From Mycolicibacterium crocinum (GTDB lineage Bacteria > Actinomycetota > Actinomycetes > Mycobacteriales > Mycobacteriaceae), in the NCBI RefSeq assembly GCF_022370635.2, contig NZ_CP092362.2, positions 4,402,001-4,466,000 of the forward strand: 64,000 nucleotides of DNA, written 5' to 3'. How positions within the stretch are numbered: the stretch's first letter is position 1; the number at the start of each line of letters is the position of its first letter. The position numbers and the translations under genes were made by a program. Below are positions 40,968 to 49,499 of the stretch, one piece after another. The notes below the pieces were generated by a model, which was not told the DNA's origin, did not search any database, and saw nothing but the letters and a program-made list of their open reading frames with translations.

Positions 40968-40992
40968 GGGGCGGCGCCTCAGGCGTCGCCCC
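40968..40992. terminator. GC-rich hairpin between convergent P450 and secreted-protein genes
   Basis: GGGGCGGCGCC-TCA-GGCGTCGCCCC, an 11-bp stem with one G-T pair, in the 43-nt gap between a plus-strand stop (40960) and a minus-strand stop (41004). The AGGCGTCGCCC half recurs just downstream. Likely bidirectional; no U-tract. Confidence 0.6.
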
Positions 40993-41003
40993 GCATCCGG
41001 CGC

Positions 41004-41411
41004 TTAGGCGTCGCCCTGCACCCAGCGGGTCCGGCCACCGGCCGCGACGCACGTCAGGAACATGCCGTCGGGAGCCTGCGCGACGGAGTTCTCATAACCC
41101 ACGCAGTCGGCGTTCAGGTTCTTGACTCCCACCATCGGTGGCGACCGGAAGTATCGCGGTTCGTAGCGCCGCGGCGAGCCGCAGAAGATCAACCGCCCCC
41201 AGTTGTTGCGGGTGTCGACACCGAACACGTAGTAGGTCGTATTGCTGCACGGGGCACCCAGTTCGACGCCCGGAGTGATACCGGGAGTGCAGAACGCGTC
41301 ATTGCATTCGTTGGCGTTGATCGGCGGTCCGTCAGGATCTGCGGAAGCCGACGCCGGCATCAACAAGCCAGCCGTCATGAGTGCAGCAAGAACTGCCACG
41401 GTCGATCGCAC
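41004..41411 (-). CDS. Small secreted Cys-containing protein of unknown function
   Basis: 135 residues with a classic signal peptide (cleavage after ASASA about residue 24). The mature part has six cysteines (in NECN, AFCT, APCS, IFCG, ADCV and LTCVA), suggesting disulfides, and a Trp-rich end (RTRWVQGDA). No domain recognised. It lies alone, divergent from the Mce-associated protein gene, with a perfect 7-1-7 palindrome 17-31 nt upstream of the ATG. Confidence 0.8.
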   Translation of the reverse strand: MRSTVAVLAALMTAGLLMPASASADPDGPPINANECNDAFCTPGITPGVELGAPCSNTTYYVFGVDTRNNWGRLIFCGSPRRYEPRYFRSPPMVGVKNLNADCVGYENSVAQAPDGMFLTCVAAGGRTRWVQGDA

Positions 41412-41427
41412 CCGAATACTCTCGCAT

Positions 41428-41442
41428 ATTCGGTAACCGAAT
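41428..41442. promoter_or_regulatory. Perfect palindrome ATTCGGT-A-ACCGAAT upstream of the secreted-protein gene
   Basis: 7-bp arms around one base, 17 nt before the ATG at 41411 (minus). Partly overlapped by CGAATA-N8-TATTCG (41413-41432). The position fits an operator next to a promoter or a leaderless start. Confidence 0.45.
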
Positions 41443-41483
41443 TCTCCTGCGTTGAAGAAGAAACTCGGAAGAAAACCTGTCTC

Positions 41484-41508
41484 CCACAGAGCGGTTTTGC
41501 CTCTGTGG
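41484..41508. promoter_or_regulatory. Inverted repeat CCACAGAG-N9-CTCTGTGG upstream of the Mce-associated gene
   Basis: Perfect 8-bp arms in the 161-bp divergent gap, 65 nt before the ATG at 41573. A -10-like TAGCGT at 41527-41532 follows, identical to the one at 21731. Could be an operator or part of an upstream hairpin. Confidence 0.42.
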
Positions 41509-41572
41509 AATGCTGGGCGGCAGTGCTAGCGTCGCTCTTCGCCATGCGACCGTGATGGACGAGGAGGGTCCC

Positions 41573-42349
41573 ATGCCGCCGGGCAACCGTGAATCCGAGG
41601 CTCCCGACGCCGACGACCTGAACTCCGCCGAGGCGGCGGAAGCTGCGGCCGCGGCCGCCGAGGAGCGTGCCGAGGCAGCCCGCGCGCGCGCAAACGAGTT
41701 GCGCCGCAAGCTCGAAGCCTCCCGTGGCGAGGTGCCCGAAGTCTCGGGCACTGAGACCGAAACGGCCGACGAAGACGCGCCGGAGGCCGTCGAGGTCGCT
41801 GAGGCTGAGGCTGAAACGCCCGAGCCCGATGCCACCAGAGACGCCGGCCCGCGCAAGAAGCGTTCCTGGGCGAAGATCGCCGCTGCCGCAGTCGCCATTC
41901 TGGCGATCATCGGATTACTCGCCGTCACCGCAGACATGGTGTGGCAACACCGCAACGCCGAAACGCAGCGCCATCGCGTGGCGGAGTTCTCGGCCGCGGC
42001 CCGCCAGGGCGTGGTCAACCTGATGTCGATGGACTTCAACCAGGCCAAGGAAAGCGTGCAGCGAGTCATCGATGACTCGACGGGCAAGTTCAAGTCCAAT
42101 TTCCAGGACGGCGCCGAGGATTTGATCAAGGCGATGACGGACGCGAAGGTCGTCACCAAGGTCACTGTCAATGACACCGCTGTCGAATCGATGGACAAGG
42201 ATTCGGCCACCGTGCTGGTCGCGGCCACCTCGCAGCGCACGGGGCCGGATGCGCCGAAGGAAGATCAGCAGCCCCGGGTGTGGCGGGTCGTGATCAGCCT
42301 GCAGCGCGAGGGCGACCAGTTGAAGGTGTCGGACGTCGAATTCGCCTGA
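41573..42349 (+). CDS. Mce-associated membrane protein (Mas family)
   Basis: 258 residues from ATG 41573, with GGAGGG just upstream. Long acidic Ala/Glu coiled-coil-like N-terminus (about 1-95), a basic RKKRSWAK anchor, one membrane helix at about 100-120, then a NTF2-like extracytoplasmic domain (VAEFSAAARQGVVNLMSMDFNQAKESVQRVIDDSTG onward), the layout of Rv0178/Rv3492c-type proteins encoded after mceF in most operons. Here it is on the opposite strand, beyond several secreted-protein genes. It should stabilise or regulate the Mce complex in the envelope. Confidence 0.85.
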   Translation: MPPGNRESEAPDADDLNSAEAAEAAAAAAEERAEAARARANELRRKLEASRGEVPEVSGTETETADEDAPEAVEVAEAEAETPEPDATRDAGPRKKRSWAKIAAAAVAILAIIGLLAVTADMVWQHRNAETQRHRVAEFSAAARQGVVNLMSMDFNQAKESVQRVIDDSTGKFKSNFQDGAEDLIKAMTDAKVVTKVTVNDTAVESMDKDSATVLVAATSQRTGPDAPKEDQQPRVWRVVISLQREGDQLKVSDVEFA

Positions 42350-42397
42350 CCGGCGGACAGAACGGCCAAACCCTTTCTCCGGGCAGCCAGCAGACGG

Positions 42398-42423
42398 TAT
42401 TCTCCGAACACGAGAATGCCAAT
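42398..42423. promoter_or_regulatory. Palindromic promoter element, copy 2 (TATTCTCCG-N4-CGAGAATGCCAAT)
   Basis: 22 of 26 bases identical to 25043-25068, including the ATTCTC-N7-GAGAAT palindrome (42399-42417) and the -10-like TATTCT. Located 62 nt before the GTG at 42485 and 48 nt after the stop of the Mce-associated gene. Confidence 0.62.
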
Positions 42424-42484
42424 CTCGCAGCGTGCGACAATCGGGGTCTCGCACCGAGTTGCGCCGAACGTGGAGGAAGCCAGC

Positions 42485-42943
42485 GTGAAGTCCCTCGTGA
42501 TCACCACAGCGGTGATGGCGGCAACGGTGGCCCTCGCGCCGCCGGCGTCCGCTGAGATGTACCTGGGCAATTACGAGCTGATCATGCCGGACCGCAGGGA
42601 CTTTCACACGTGGGTCTGGTCGGCGGTGACTCCATGCAAGGACAACGAGAACAACAACCTGCCCAACTGCATCCACATCCTCACGCTGCCGCGCCCGATC
42701 GCGAAGGCGGTTCAGAGCGTCGGTGACGCACCGCTGGTGAACAACCAGTACACCTTCACCGTCGATGATCCGTTCGGCCTGCGCTGCGGCGACATCTACT
42801 ACGGGCCAACCATTCCCACCCATGACGTGTACACCTGGGACGCGACCACACTTGCCGGATCGATGGTCTCGACCTTCGATGCCGGATGCGACGGCGCCCC
42901 CGGCGGCAGCTTCACCTACCCGTTCAGCCTGAACCGGATGTGA
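42485..42943 (+). CDS. Secreted protein with four Cys, same layout as the protein at 43412
   Basis: 152 residues from GTG 42485, GGAGG 8 nt upstream. Signal peptide with cleavage after PPASA (about residue 23). The mature part starts EMYLGNYEL and carries four cysteines in the order TPCK, PNCIH, LRCGD, AGCDG, ending in FTYPFSLNRM. The minus-strand protein at 43412 has the same order of W, C, C, W/Y, C and C, so the two look like distant relatives. Function unknown; located beside the mce operon and controlled by a 26-bp palindromic element. Confidence 0.82.
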   Translation: MKSLVITTAVMAATVALAPPASAEMYLGNYELIMPDRRDFHTWVWSAVTPCKDNENNNLPNCIHILTLPRPIAKAVQSVGDAPLVNNQYTFTVDDPFGLRCGDIYYGPTIPTHDVYTWDATTLAGSMVSTFDAGCDGAPGGSFTYPFSLNRM

Positions 42944-42945
42944 CC

Positions 42946-43407
42946 ATGCGATTCACTTCGAAGATATCGGGCATCGCCCTCGCCCTCGCCCTTGCCTGCG
43001 CCGCAACCGGTTTCGCCTCACCCTCGCTGGCCGACGACCCGCCCCCCGGAGCCGATCCAACACCTCCCCCACCGCAGGTCTTCAACGTGCGCTACACCGT
43101 CACTGCCGACAAACCGGTGATTGCCGAAATCTATTACCGAGATACCGATCCCCCGAATTTCTCGGAGTACAGCCACGACCCGTATGTCTTCAGCCCGAAC
43201 ACCGAGGCGACTGTCGGGCCAAATAGGCCGTGGGTACTCGAAGCCACTCTCACTGATCCGATCCAGTGGGGCATGGTGCTCGTCCAGGCCACCGGTGCCC
43301 TACCCAAGGCGGCCGCCGGCTTTAACTGCACGATGGAGATCAACGGCCAGGTGGTGAAGCGAAACAGCGGGCCCAGGGGCGCGCTGTGCTCCATTCGGAA
43401 CTGGTAA
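42946..43407 (+). CDS. Small secreted protein, paralogue of the protein at 38528
   Basis: 153 residues from ATG 42946, 2 nt after the previous stop. Signal peptide (cleavage after PSLA about residue 29), then a Pro-rich linker (DDPPPGADPTPPPPQ) absent from the paralogue. The domain has IYYRD, YSHDPYVFSP, two cysteines (FNCTMEI, GALCS) and the RNW ending. Co-transcribed with the secreted protein at 42485. Ends 4 nt before the convergent gene at 43412. Confidence 0.85.
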   Translation: MRFTSKISGIALALALACAATGFASPSLADDPPPGADPTPPPPQVFNVRYTVTADKPVIAEIYYRDTDPPNFSEYSHDPYVFSPNTEATVGPNRPWVLEATLTDPIQWGMVLVQATGALPKAAAGFNCTMEINGQVVKRNSGPRGALCSIRNW

Positions 43408-43411
43408 GCGC

Positions 43412-43915
43412 CTAAGCCGGTTTCATGTAGAACGGCATTTCGATCACCGGCCATTGATTGCGCCCGCACGACCCGCTCGGGCCGATGACACGGTTGACGC
43501 CTGTGTACTCCTTCGCCGATCCGTCATAGTGACCGTCGGAGCCGACCGGATAGATCTTGTATTCCTGGAAGCCTTCGATCGCCGCGCCGTCGGCGCAGAA
43601 GCGCCAATTCGGAACCGTGCGCTTGACGTACCACAAGCTGTTGGTCGTGTAGATCGGGGCGGACCAGCCTGCGTCGCTCTGCACGGTTCCGGTGCACTCC
43701 GTGGGTGAGATGCACTGAGTCGAGATCGTCCAGGTTTCGCGCTCGGACGGCTGGTCCTCATAGCGCGAGTTGACTTTCGCCCATTCGCCGTTGGACGACG
43801 TCAGGAACGTACCGTTGATGCCCCAACTCTGATCTGCCACCGCGGGTGCAGCGCAACAGATCCCAGCCACCGTGGCTACCGCGCCGACGGCGGACAGCGT
43901 TCGTACTACACGCAT
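43412..43915 (-). CDS. Secreted protein encoded directly after mceF
   Basis: 167 residues from ATG 43915 (AGAGG 7 nt upstream; another ATG two codons earlier is too close to it). Signal peptide with cleavage after APAVA (about residue 27). The mature part has DQSWGINGTF, four cysteines (TQCIS, TECTG, RFCAD, GSCGR) and a Trp-rich core. Starts 13 nt after the mceF stop, so it is probably part of the mce operon and exported to the envelope. Resembles the protein at 42485 in cysteine order. Confidence 0.85.
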   Translation of the reverse strand: MRVVRTLSAVGAVATVAGICCAAPAVADQSWGINGTFLTSSNGEWAKVNSRYEDQPSERETWTISTQCISPTECTGTVQSDAGWSAPIYTTNSLWYVKRTVPNWRFCADGAAIEGFQEYKIYPVGSDGHYDGSAKEYTGVNRVIGPSGSCGRNQWPVIEMPFYMKPA

Positions 43916-43928
43916 CGACATACCTCTT

Positions 43929-45638
43929 TCAGCTCTGCAGCATGTCCTGCCACGTCGTTGCGGGCTTGGCCAGGTTCGTCTGGCGGTACAGCGTGCCGTC
44001 GCTGCCCATGTACTGCCCCGTACGCGGGTCATACTTGGCGACCTGCAGTGCGGGCGCCTTCTGCCCGTTGGGAGTGAAGGCGCTCGGAGCAACCTGCGGC
44101 GTGCCGGGCTCGGCCGGTGGGGGCGGCTGCAGATCAGTCGGCAGCATGTTGGCCGGCCCCGGCAGATTGATCGGATCCGGACCGATGTTGCCTTCCGGCC
44201 CCGGCGGCGTCACCGGCGGGGTTAGGTACGTCGGCTGGCCCGGCAACATCGACCCGGGATTGGTGCCCGCGAAATTCGGTGGGGGCGAATCGATCGGCGG
44301 CGCGCCCGGCGGGGGTGCGGTCACTCCCGGCGGCAGCGGAGTGCCGTTCAGGGGCCCGAAGAGATTGGAGCTTGGCAGCGCCCGGGTGTCGACCGGGACG
44401 CCCTGAGCGACAAGGTTGGGGTCGATCGGGTACGGACCGGTGACGTGCTGACGCTGCGCCAGCGGCTGAAAACCGTTGGGATCGTTGCACAGTTCGACGG
44501 TCGGTGCACGCTTGCCGGGGTGCTCCATGCAAGGGTAGTTGCGCGCACCACGCACCGCCACCGGCGAATCCTGTGGCAGCTTGCAGTACAGGCCGTCGGG
44601 GGTGTCGATGACCGATGTGTCGGCGGGGTTTCGCCAGGACGACGGCGGAAGGAAGCCGACCGTACACGCCGCCGGATCACCAAGGCCGAGCGAGAAGTCA
44701 CCGTTGGGCAGGCCGGTCGGGTTGTTCGTCGGCGCGTAGGTCTGGATCTGCGCGACGAACGGCGGAACGAGGACCAGCAGCTGTTCGACCGACTTGTTGT
44801 AGGTGAGGAAGATCTGGCCGAAGGTGGTCATGTTCGCCAAAAGCACTGGCAGCGTCGGCTTTATCTGCTCGAGGAGTCTCGAGGTCTCCTGGGCGAACCC
44901 CGGACCATCGCGAAGGATCGCGCGGAACTGCGGGTCGTTGTTGGCCACCTGGTCGGTGATGCCGGCCAGGCTCTGCGCCCAGGTGCGGATCGAGTCGGTG
45001 GTCATCTCCTGCGCCCCGACGAACGGGCGCGCGTCATCGATCAGGGCACGCGTGTTATCGGAGACGCTGTTGGCGTCCCGGGTGATTGTCGCGCCGGAGT
45101 CGACTAGCGAACCGAAGTCGTAACCCGTGCCGTTGAAGGCCTGGTAGGTCTCCCCCAGCAGCTGGCTCAGCTTGTCTTTCGGGATGGTGTCCATCAGCTT
45201 GCTCACCTGGTCGAGCATCGGTCCGACCGCTTGCGGGATCGAGGTGTTGCCGACCGGGATGACCGATCCGTCCTGCAGGTAGGGCGCTTTGTCATTGCGC
45301 GGCAACAGTTCCACGTACTGCTCGCCGACCGCGGACATGCTGCGCACCTCGGCCTTGAGGTCGGCCGGGATCTTCGGCGACGTATCCAGCGAGAGCGTCG
45401 CCCGGGCACCGGTGTCGGTGAGCTCGACGGAGGTGACCTTGCCGACCTGCAGGCCCCGGTAGGTGACGTTGCTGAATTTGTACAGACCGCCGGTCGCGGG
45501 GAGATCGAGCTTGACCGTCAGCCGGCCCAGGCCGAGCAGCGTCGGCACCTGGATGTAGGCGAACAGCATGATCGCCACACCGACGATGGAGGCGACGGTG
45601 AAGATGATCAGCTGAGTCCGGACAAAACGCGTGAGCAT
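43929..45638 (-). CDS. MceF-family protein
   Basis: 569 residues from ATG 45638, one-base overlap with mceE (TAATG). N-terminal membrane helix at about 8-30, MlaD/Mce domain at about 35-120 (LYKFSNVTYRGLQVGKVTSVEL), helical coiled region to about 320, then a long Pro/Gly-rich C-terminal tail (about 400-540) with repeated PPG and PP motifs. Last of the six Mce subunits forming the heterohexameric periplasmic channel of an ABC-type lipid importer. The tail may span the cell wall. Confidence 0.93.
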   Translation of the reverse strand: MLTRFVRTQLIIFTVASIVGVAIMLFAYIQVPTLLGLGRLTVKLDLPATGGLYKFSNVTYRGLQVGKVTSVELTDTGARATLSLDTSPKIPADLKAEVRSMSAVGEQYVELLPRNDKAPYLQDGSVIPVGNTSIPQAVGPMLDQVSKLMDTIPKDKLSQLLGETYQAFNGTGYDFGSLVDSGATITRDANSVSDNTRALIDDARPFVGAQEMTTDSIRTWAQSLAGITDQVANNDPQFRAILRDGPGFAQETSRLLEQIKPTLPVLLANMTTFGQIFLTYNKSVEQLLVLVPPFVAQIQTYAPTNNPTGLPNGDFSLGLGDPAACTVGFLPPSSWRNPADTSVIDTPDGLYCKLPQDSPVAVRGARNYPCMEHPGKRAPTVELCNDPNGFQPLAQRQHVTGPYPIDPNLVAQGVPVDTRALPSSNLFGPLNGTPLPPGVTAPPPGAPPIDSPPPNFAGTNPGSMLPGQPTYLTPPVTPPGPEGNIGPDPINLPGPANMLPTDLQPPPPAEPGTPQVAPSAFTPNGQKAPALQVAKYDPRTGQYMGSDGTLYRQTNLAKPATTWQDMLQS

Positions 45639-46993
45639 TAGCCGCCCCCTCCCGTCGGCGGCGCCGGCGGCGTGTTTGCCGGCGGATTAGGTTGAGCCCC
45701 ATAGGGTCCGGCGAAGATCGGCTGGACTCCCGTCGCGGCGAGTTGTTCCCGCGTGTAGATCTGGGTGCCCGGTGCCGCAATCGGCGACGGCGGCACCAAC
45801 GGCAGGATCGGACCCGCGGCGGCGATCGCCGACACTGGCGGCGCCTGCGGCGGCGGATTGTCGTCGAAGACATCCGGCGGCGGTGGGGTGACGCCCGTCT
45901 TGAGCGGATCGTAGGTGTAGTTCAGATACACGGGATCACCGGGCGCCGGGATCAGTTGGGCGCCCGCATCAGCCCACCGGGTCCCCAGCATCAGCGTGCG
46001 CTTCAACCGTGGAATCGTCAGGTCGATGATCGCGAACAGATTGTAGTAGTCACCGCGGATCGCGCGATCCATGAAGCTCTGGGTGAAGGGGAAGTGGATC
46101 GCGTATTCGAGCAGCGCATCCAGATCCGGGCCGACGTCGGCGAAGGCCTTGAACGCCGGTTCCAGATTCTTCAAGTTTGCGACCAGATCGGCCTGCGATT
46201 CGTTGACCAGCGTGGTGGCGGTGTCACTGAACGTGCCGAGTTTCTGCAAGGCCGTTGTCAGCGTTGGCCTTTCCTTGACCAGCACGTCGATGGCCGGTGG
46301 GATCTTCTCCAGCGCGCGGGTGAGGTCGTCGCGCTGACCGGCGAATGTCGTCGCCATCCGATTCAGCGACTGAATGACCGACACGATGTTGTCCCGCTGG
46401 CCGTCCAGCGTTCCGACGAAGGTGTCCAGACGGGTGATCAGGTCACGGAATGCGGCCTCGTTGCCGTTGACCGCCGTGCTGAAGTTGTGGATGACATCGC
46501 CGATTTGACCGAGGCCGCCACCGTTGACCACCGCGGCGAGCGAGGCCAACGTCTGCTCGGTACTCGGGTAGGTCGACGCCTTGTTGAGCGGAATCGTCGC
46601 GCCGGGCGAGAGTCTGCCGCTTGGCGCCTGTCCGACCGGCGAATTCAGCGAGAGGTGCATGGAGCCCAGCAAGCTCGTCTGACCCACGCTGGCAACGACG
46701 TTCGCCGGTACGGCCACATCGGGCTTCACCGAGAACTCCACGTCGGCATGCCAGTTCTTCACCGTCATCTTGCGCACGCTGCCGACGACGACGTCGTTCA
46801 TCATCACGGGCGAATTGGGTTCCAACGTAGAAACGTTGCCGATCTCGACGTGATAGATGGTCGCGTCGGATCCGCGTCCCACCGTACCGGGCAACGGCAG
46901 TGAGTTGACGCCTTGGAACGCACACCCACTAGTGGCCATCGCGACACCGCAGCCGACGATCACCGCTCGCCGCAACGATTTTCCGCCGATCAT
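45638..46993 (-). CDS. MceE-family lipoprotein
   Basis: 451 residues; ATG overlaps mceD as ATGA. N-terminal signal with lipobox-like ATSGC, lipidated Cys at 24, the feature that marks the E subunit (LprK/LprN type). MlaD domain at about 45-120 (NSPVMMNDVVVGSVRKMTVKNW), then the long helical needle segment (about 140-330) and a Pro-rich tail (TPPPPDVFDDNPPPQAPP and PPANTPPAPP). Confidence 0.94.
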   Translation of the reverse strand: MIGGKSLRRAVIVGCGVAMATSGCAFQGVNSLPLPGTVGRGSDATIYHVEIGNVSTLEPNSPVMMNDVVVGSVRKMTVKNWHADVEFSVKPDVAVPANVVASVGQTSLLGSMHLSLNSPVGQAPSGRLSPGATIPLNKASTYPSTEQTLASLAAVVNGGGLGQIGDVIHNFSTAVNGNEAAFRDLITRLDTFVGTLDGQRDNIVSVIQSLNRMATTFAGQRDDLTRALEKIPPAIDVLVKERPTLTTALQKLGTFSDTATTLVNESQADLVANLKNLEPAFKAFADVGPDLDALLEYAIHFPFTQSFMDRAIRGDYYNLFAIIDLTIPRLKRTLMLGTRWADAGAQLIPAPGDPVYLNYTYDPLKTGVTPPPPDVFDDNPPPQAPPVSAIAAAGPILPLVPPSPIAAPGTQIYTREQLAATGVQPIFAGPYGAQPNPPANTPPAPPTGGGG

Positions 46994-48417
46994 GGCGTTC
47001 CTCCTGCTTCCGCGGCCATCGGAGGACCGGGCGCCGGGCCTGGCGCCGCGCCCACCGGGTTCAACATGCTCGGCAGCGACGAGATCACACTGGGCGGGAT
47101 GACAGGCGGTGCACCGGGCAGCAGCTGAGCCGCACCCGGGGGCGCCTCACCCGGCGCGCGCCCGGTGAACCCTGGCGGTCCCGGTGTCACGCCCTCGTAC
47201 GCCGAATGGTACGGCGGCAGAGGCGGAACGTCGGGGGGCGGACCTGCGGCACCGGGCCGGAGATTGTCTTGGGAGTAGACGAGTTCGTCCGGGGAGGCGG
47301 ACGGCATCAGGTAGGGATCGATGCCGATCGGCAGGTAGTTGAAGTTCAGCAGCCGAAGCGCCGGGCCGAGGTACTGGCTGCACAGCTTCGCCGTTTCCGG
47401 AGCGGTGGTGTTCTCGATGGCACCGATTGCACCGCAGACGAATTCGGTCGGGTTGGAGAAGTTGTTCAGCACGAACTGTCCCACCGCACTACCGGAGGAC
47501 GGGTTGTAGATGTTATAGGCGTTGGTCAACGCGTTCGGCGCGATGTGGAGGAGGTTCTCGATCTCCATCTTGTTGTTGAGCAGGTTGGTGGTGACATTCG
47601 TCAGCCGGTGGAGCTGCTCGGAGGTCTGGTCGCGACTACCCGCGACGAACCGCTGGATGTCGACGATCGCCACCGAGAGGTTCTTCAATGCGGAGTCGAG
47701 ATCCGACCGGTTACCGTCGATCACACTGGTGAGCGTCGCCAACCGATTCTGGAACATCACCACCTGCTCATTGCTGTCACGCAGGGTTGTGACGAAGGTC
47801 TGCAGGTTCTTGATGATGTCGACGATGTTGCCGCTGCCGTTGGCCAGCACGCGGGACACCCCGGCGAGCTCGGTGATGGTCTGGCGTAACTTATCGCCGT
47901 TCCCGTCGAGCGCGTTGGCGGCACTGTCGATGAAGCGCGACACCGACGTACCCGAGACCCCGCTCTGCGGCCCGAGGTCGGTGGCGAGCCTGGTCAGCTG
48001 CTCTTTGACCTCGTCCCACTCCACCGGGATCGCGGTGCGGTCCAACGGAATCACGGTGTCGTCGGGCATCTCTTTCTGCCCGGTGTTCTTCCGGTAGGCC
48101 GGGGTCAACTGCACATAGCGGGCAGCGACCAGGTTCTGCGCCACGATGACCGCTTTGGCGTCGGCCGGGATCGGCACGTCACGGTCGACGTGCATCACGA
48201 GTTTGGTCTGGGTGCCCTGCGGTTCGATGGCGTCGATGGTGCCGACCTTCACGCCGGACACCCGTACGTCGTCACCCGGGTAGATACCCGTGGCGGTGGT
48301 GAAGACCGCGGAGACGGTCTTCGGTCCGAAGAAGATGTTGCGCACTAAGACCGCCGCACCCACCACGAGCAGGCCGGCCAAGACGACCGACAGCACCTTC
48401 ACCCAACGCTTGCTCAT
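46990..48417 (-). CDS. MceD-family protein
   Basis: 475 residues; ATG shares one base with the mceC stop (TGATG). Single membrane helix at about 9-30, MlaD domain at about 37-115 (TGIYPGDDVRVSGVKVGTID), helical region to about 300, then a domain with two cysteines (EFVCGA, KLCSQ) and a Pro-rich C-terminus. D subunit of the lipid-transport hexamer. Confidence 0.93.
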   Translation of the reverse strand: MSKRWVKVLSVVLAGLLVVGAAVLVRNIFFGPKTVSAVFTTATGIYPGDDVRVSGVKVGTIDAIEPQGTQTKLVMHVDRDVPIPADAKAVIVAQNLVAARYVQLTPAYRKNTGQKEMPDDTVIPLDRTAIPVEWDEVKEQLTRLATDLGPQSGVSGTSVSRFIDSAANALDGNGDKLRQTITELAGVSRVLANGSGNIVDIIKNLQTFVTTLRDSNEQVVMFQNRLATLTSVIDGNRSDLDSALKNLSVAIVDIQRFVAGSRDQTSEQLHRLTNVTTNLLNNKMEIENLLHIAPNALTNAYNIYNPSSGSAVGQFVLNNFSNPTEFVCGAIGAIENTTAPETAKLCSQYLGPALRLLNFNYLPIGIDPYLMPSASPDELVYSQDNLRPGAAGPPPDVPPLPPYHSAYEGVTPGPPGFTGRAPGEAPPGAAQLLPGAPPVIPPSVISSLPSMLNPVGAAPGPAPGPPMAAEAGGTP

Positions 48418-49499
48418 CAGCGGGACCCTCCCGGAATACCGTTGTACGGCAGCGGCAGTTCGGCGCGCGGCCCGGCGTTGTCCGGCGGCTGGCCTGCGTT
48501 GACACCACGCCGGAAGCCGAGGGCGTAGTCGAAGAACGGCTGAAGCAACTGCGCGGGCTGCAGGTTCGGTACGTACGCGTTGTAGTAGGGGCCGTTGGCC
48601 AGAGTCTCACCCTCGGAGAGGATGAACTTCTTCACGTTCGGCAGCATCTGGGCGATGTTGTCCTTGTTCTTCTCCAGCACGGCCACAACGGAATTGAGCC
48701 GCTGCAACGTCGGAGCCAGCTTGTCCTCGTTGTCGTGAACCAGGCCCGTCAACTGCGCCGACACCGCGGAGGTGTTGGCCAGCAGGTCCACGATCGCCTC
48801 GCGCCGGTCGTTGAGCACACCGAGCAGGTCGTTGGCATTGAGGATCAACGTGTTGAGCTGTTGACTGCGCTGGCCCAGCACCGTGGTGACGTCGGCAGCG
48901 CTCTTGAGCAGGCCGGCCAGGTTCTCGTTGCGGCTGTTAAGCGATCGAGAAAGCCGGCTCAGGCCATCGAAGGTGGGTCCTAGCTTTGGTGCGAGCTGAT
49001 CGATCGTCGCCGACAGCGTGTCCAGGGACTGGTTGAGCGATGCGGTGTCGGTGCCGGCCGTATTGCTGGTCAGGTCGCTGACTGCATCGGTCAGTGAGTA
49101 CGGCGACGACGTCCGCGTCGTGGGGATCACGTCGCTGGAGCGCAGGCTCCCACTGCCCGCCGATTCCAGGGTGAGCACCCGCTCGCCCAGCAGGGAGCCG
49201 GTGCGGATGTGAGCGGCGGTCTGTGAACCCAGTGAGTACTTGCCCTCGGTGGTGAAGGTGACCAGCGCATCTCCGTTGTCCAGCGAAACATCGGTAATAG
49301 AACCGACTTTGATGCCGGAGAGCGTCACGTCATTGCCGACGCTGATCCCGCCGGCCTCGGTGAACAGCGCCTGATGACGCACCGAGGTGGCCAGCTGCAG
49401 CAGCCGCTCAGGCTGCAGCCCAACGGCGATCACCAGCAGGATCAAGACCGCGCCGAGGAAGCCGGCGCGCCACAGGTTTGAAGCTCGGTATTTCAGCAT
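48417..49499 (-). CDS. MceC-family protein
   Basis: 360 residues from ATG 49499, one-base overlap with mceB (TAATG); an in-frame start 15 nt upstream lies inside mceB. N-terminal helix at about 11-33, MlaD domain at about 44-120 (EAGGISVGNDVTLSGIKVGSITDV), then a long alpha-helical segment (TTVLGQRSQQLNTLILNANDL and following) that forms the central needle. Short Pro-rich end. Confidence 0.93.
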   Translation of the reverse strand: MLKYRASNLWRAGFLGAVLILLVIAVGLQPERLLQLATSVRHQALFTEAGGISVGNDVTLSGIKVGSITDVSLDNGDALVTFTTEGKYSLGSQTAAHIRTGSLLGERVLTLESAGSGSLRSSDVIPTTRTSSPYSLTDAVSDLTSNTAGTDTASLNQSLDTLSATIDQLAPKLGPTFDGLSRLSRSLNSRNENLAGLLKSAADVTTVLGQRSQQLNTLILNANDLLGVLNDRREAIVDLLANTSAVSAQLTGLVHDNEDKLAPTLQRLNSVVAVLEKNKDNIAQMLPNVKKFILSEGETLANGPYYNAYVPNLQPAQLLQPFFDYALGFRRGVNAGQPPDNAGPRAELPLPYNGIPGGSR

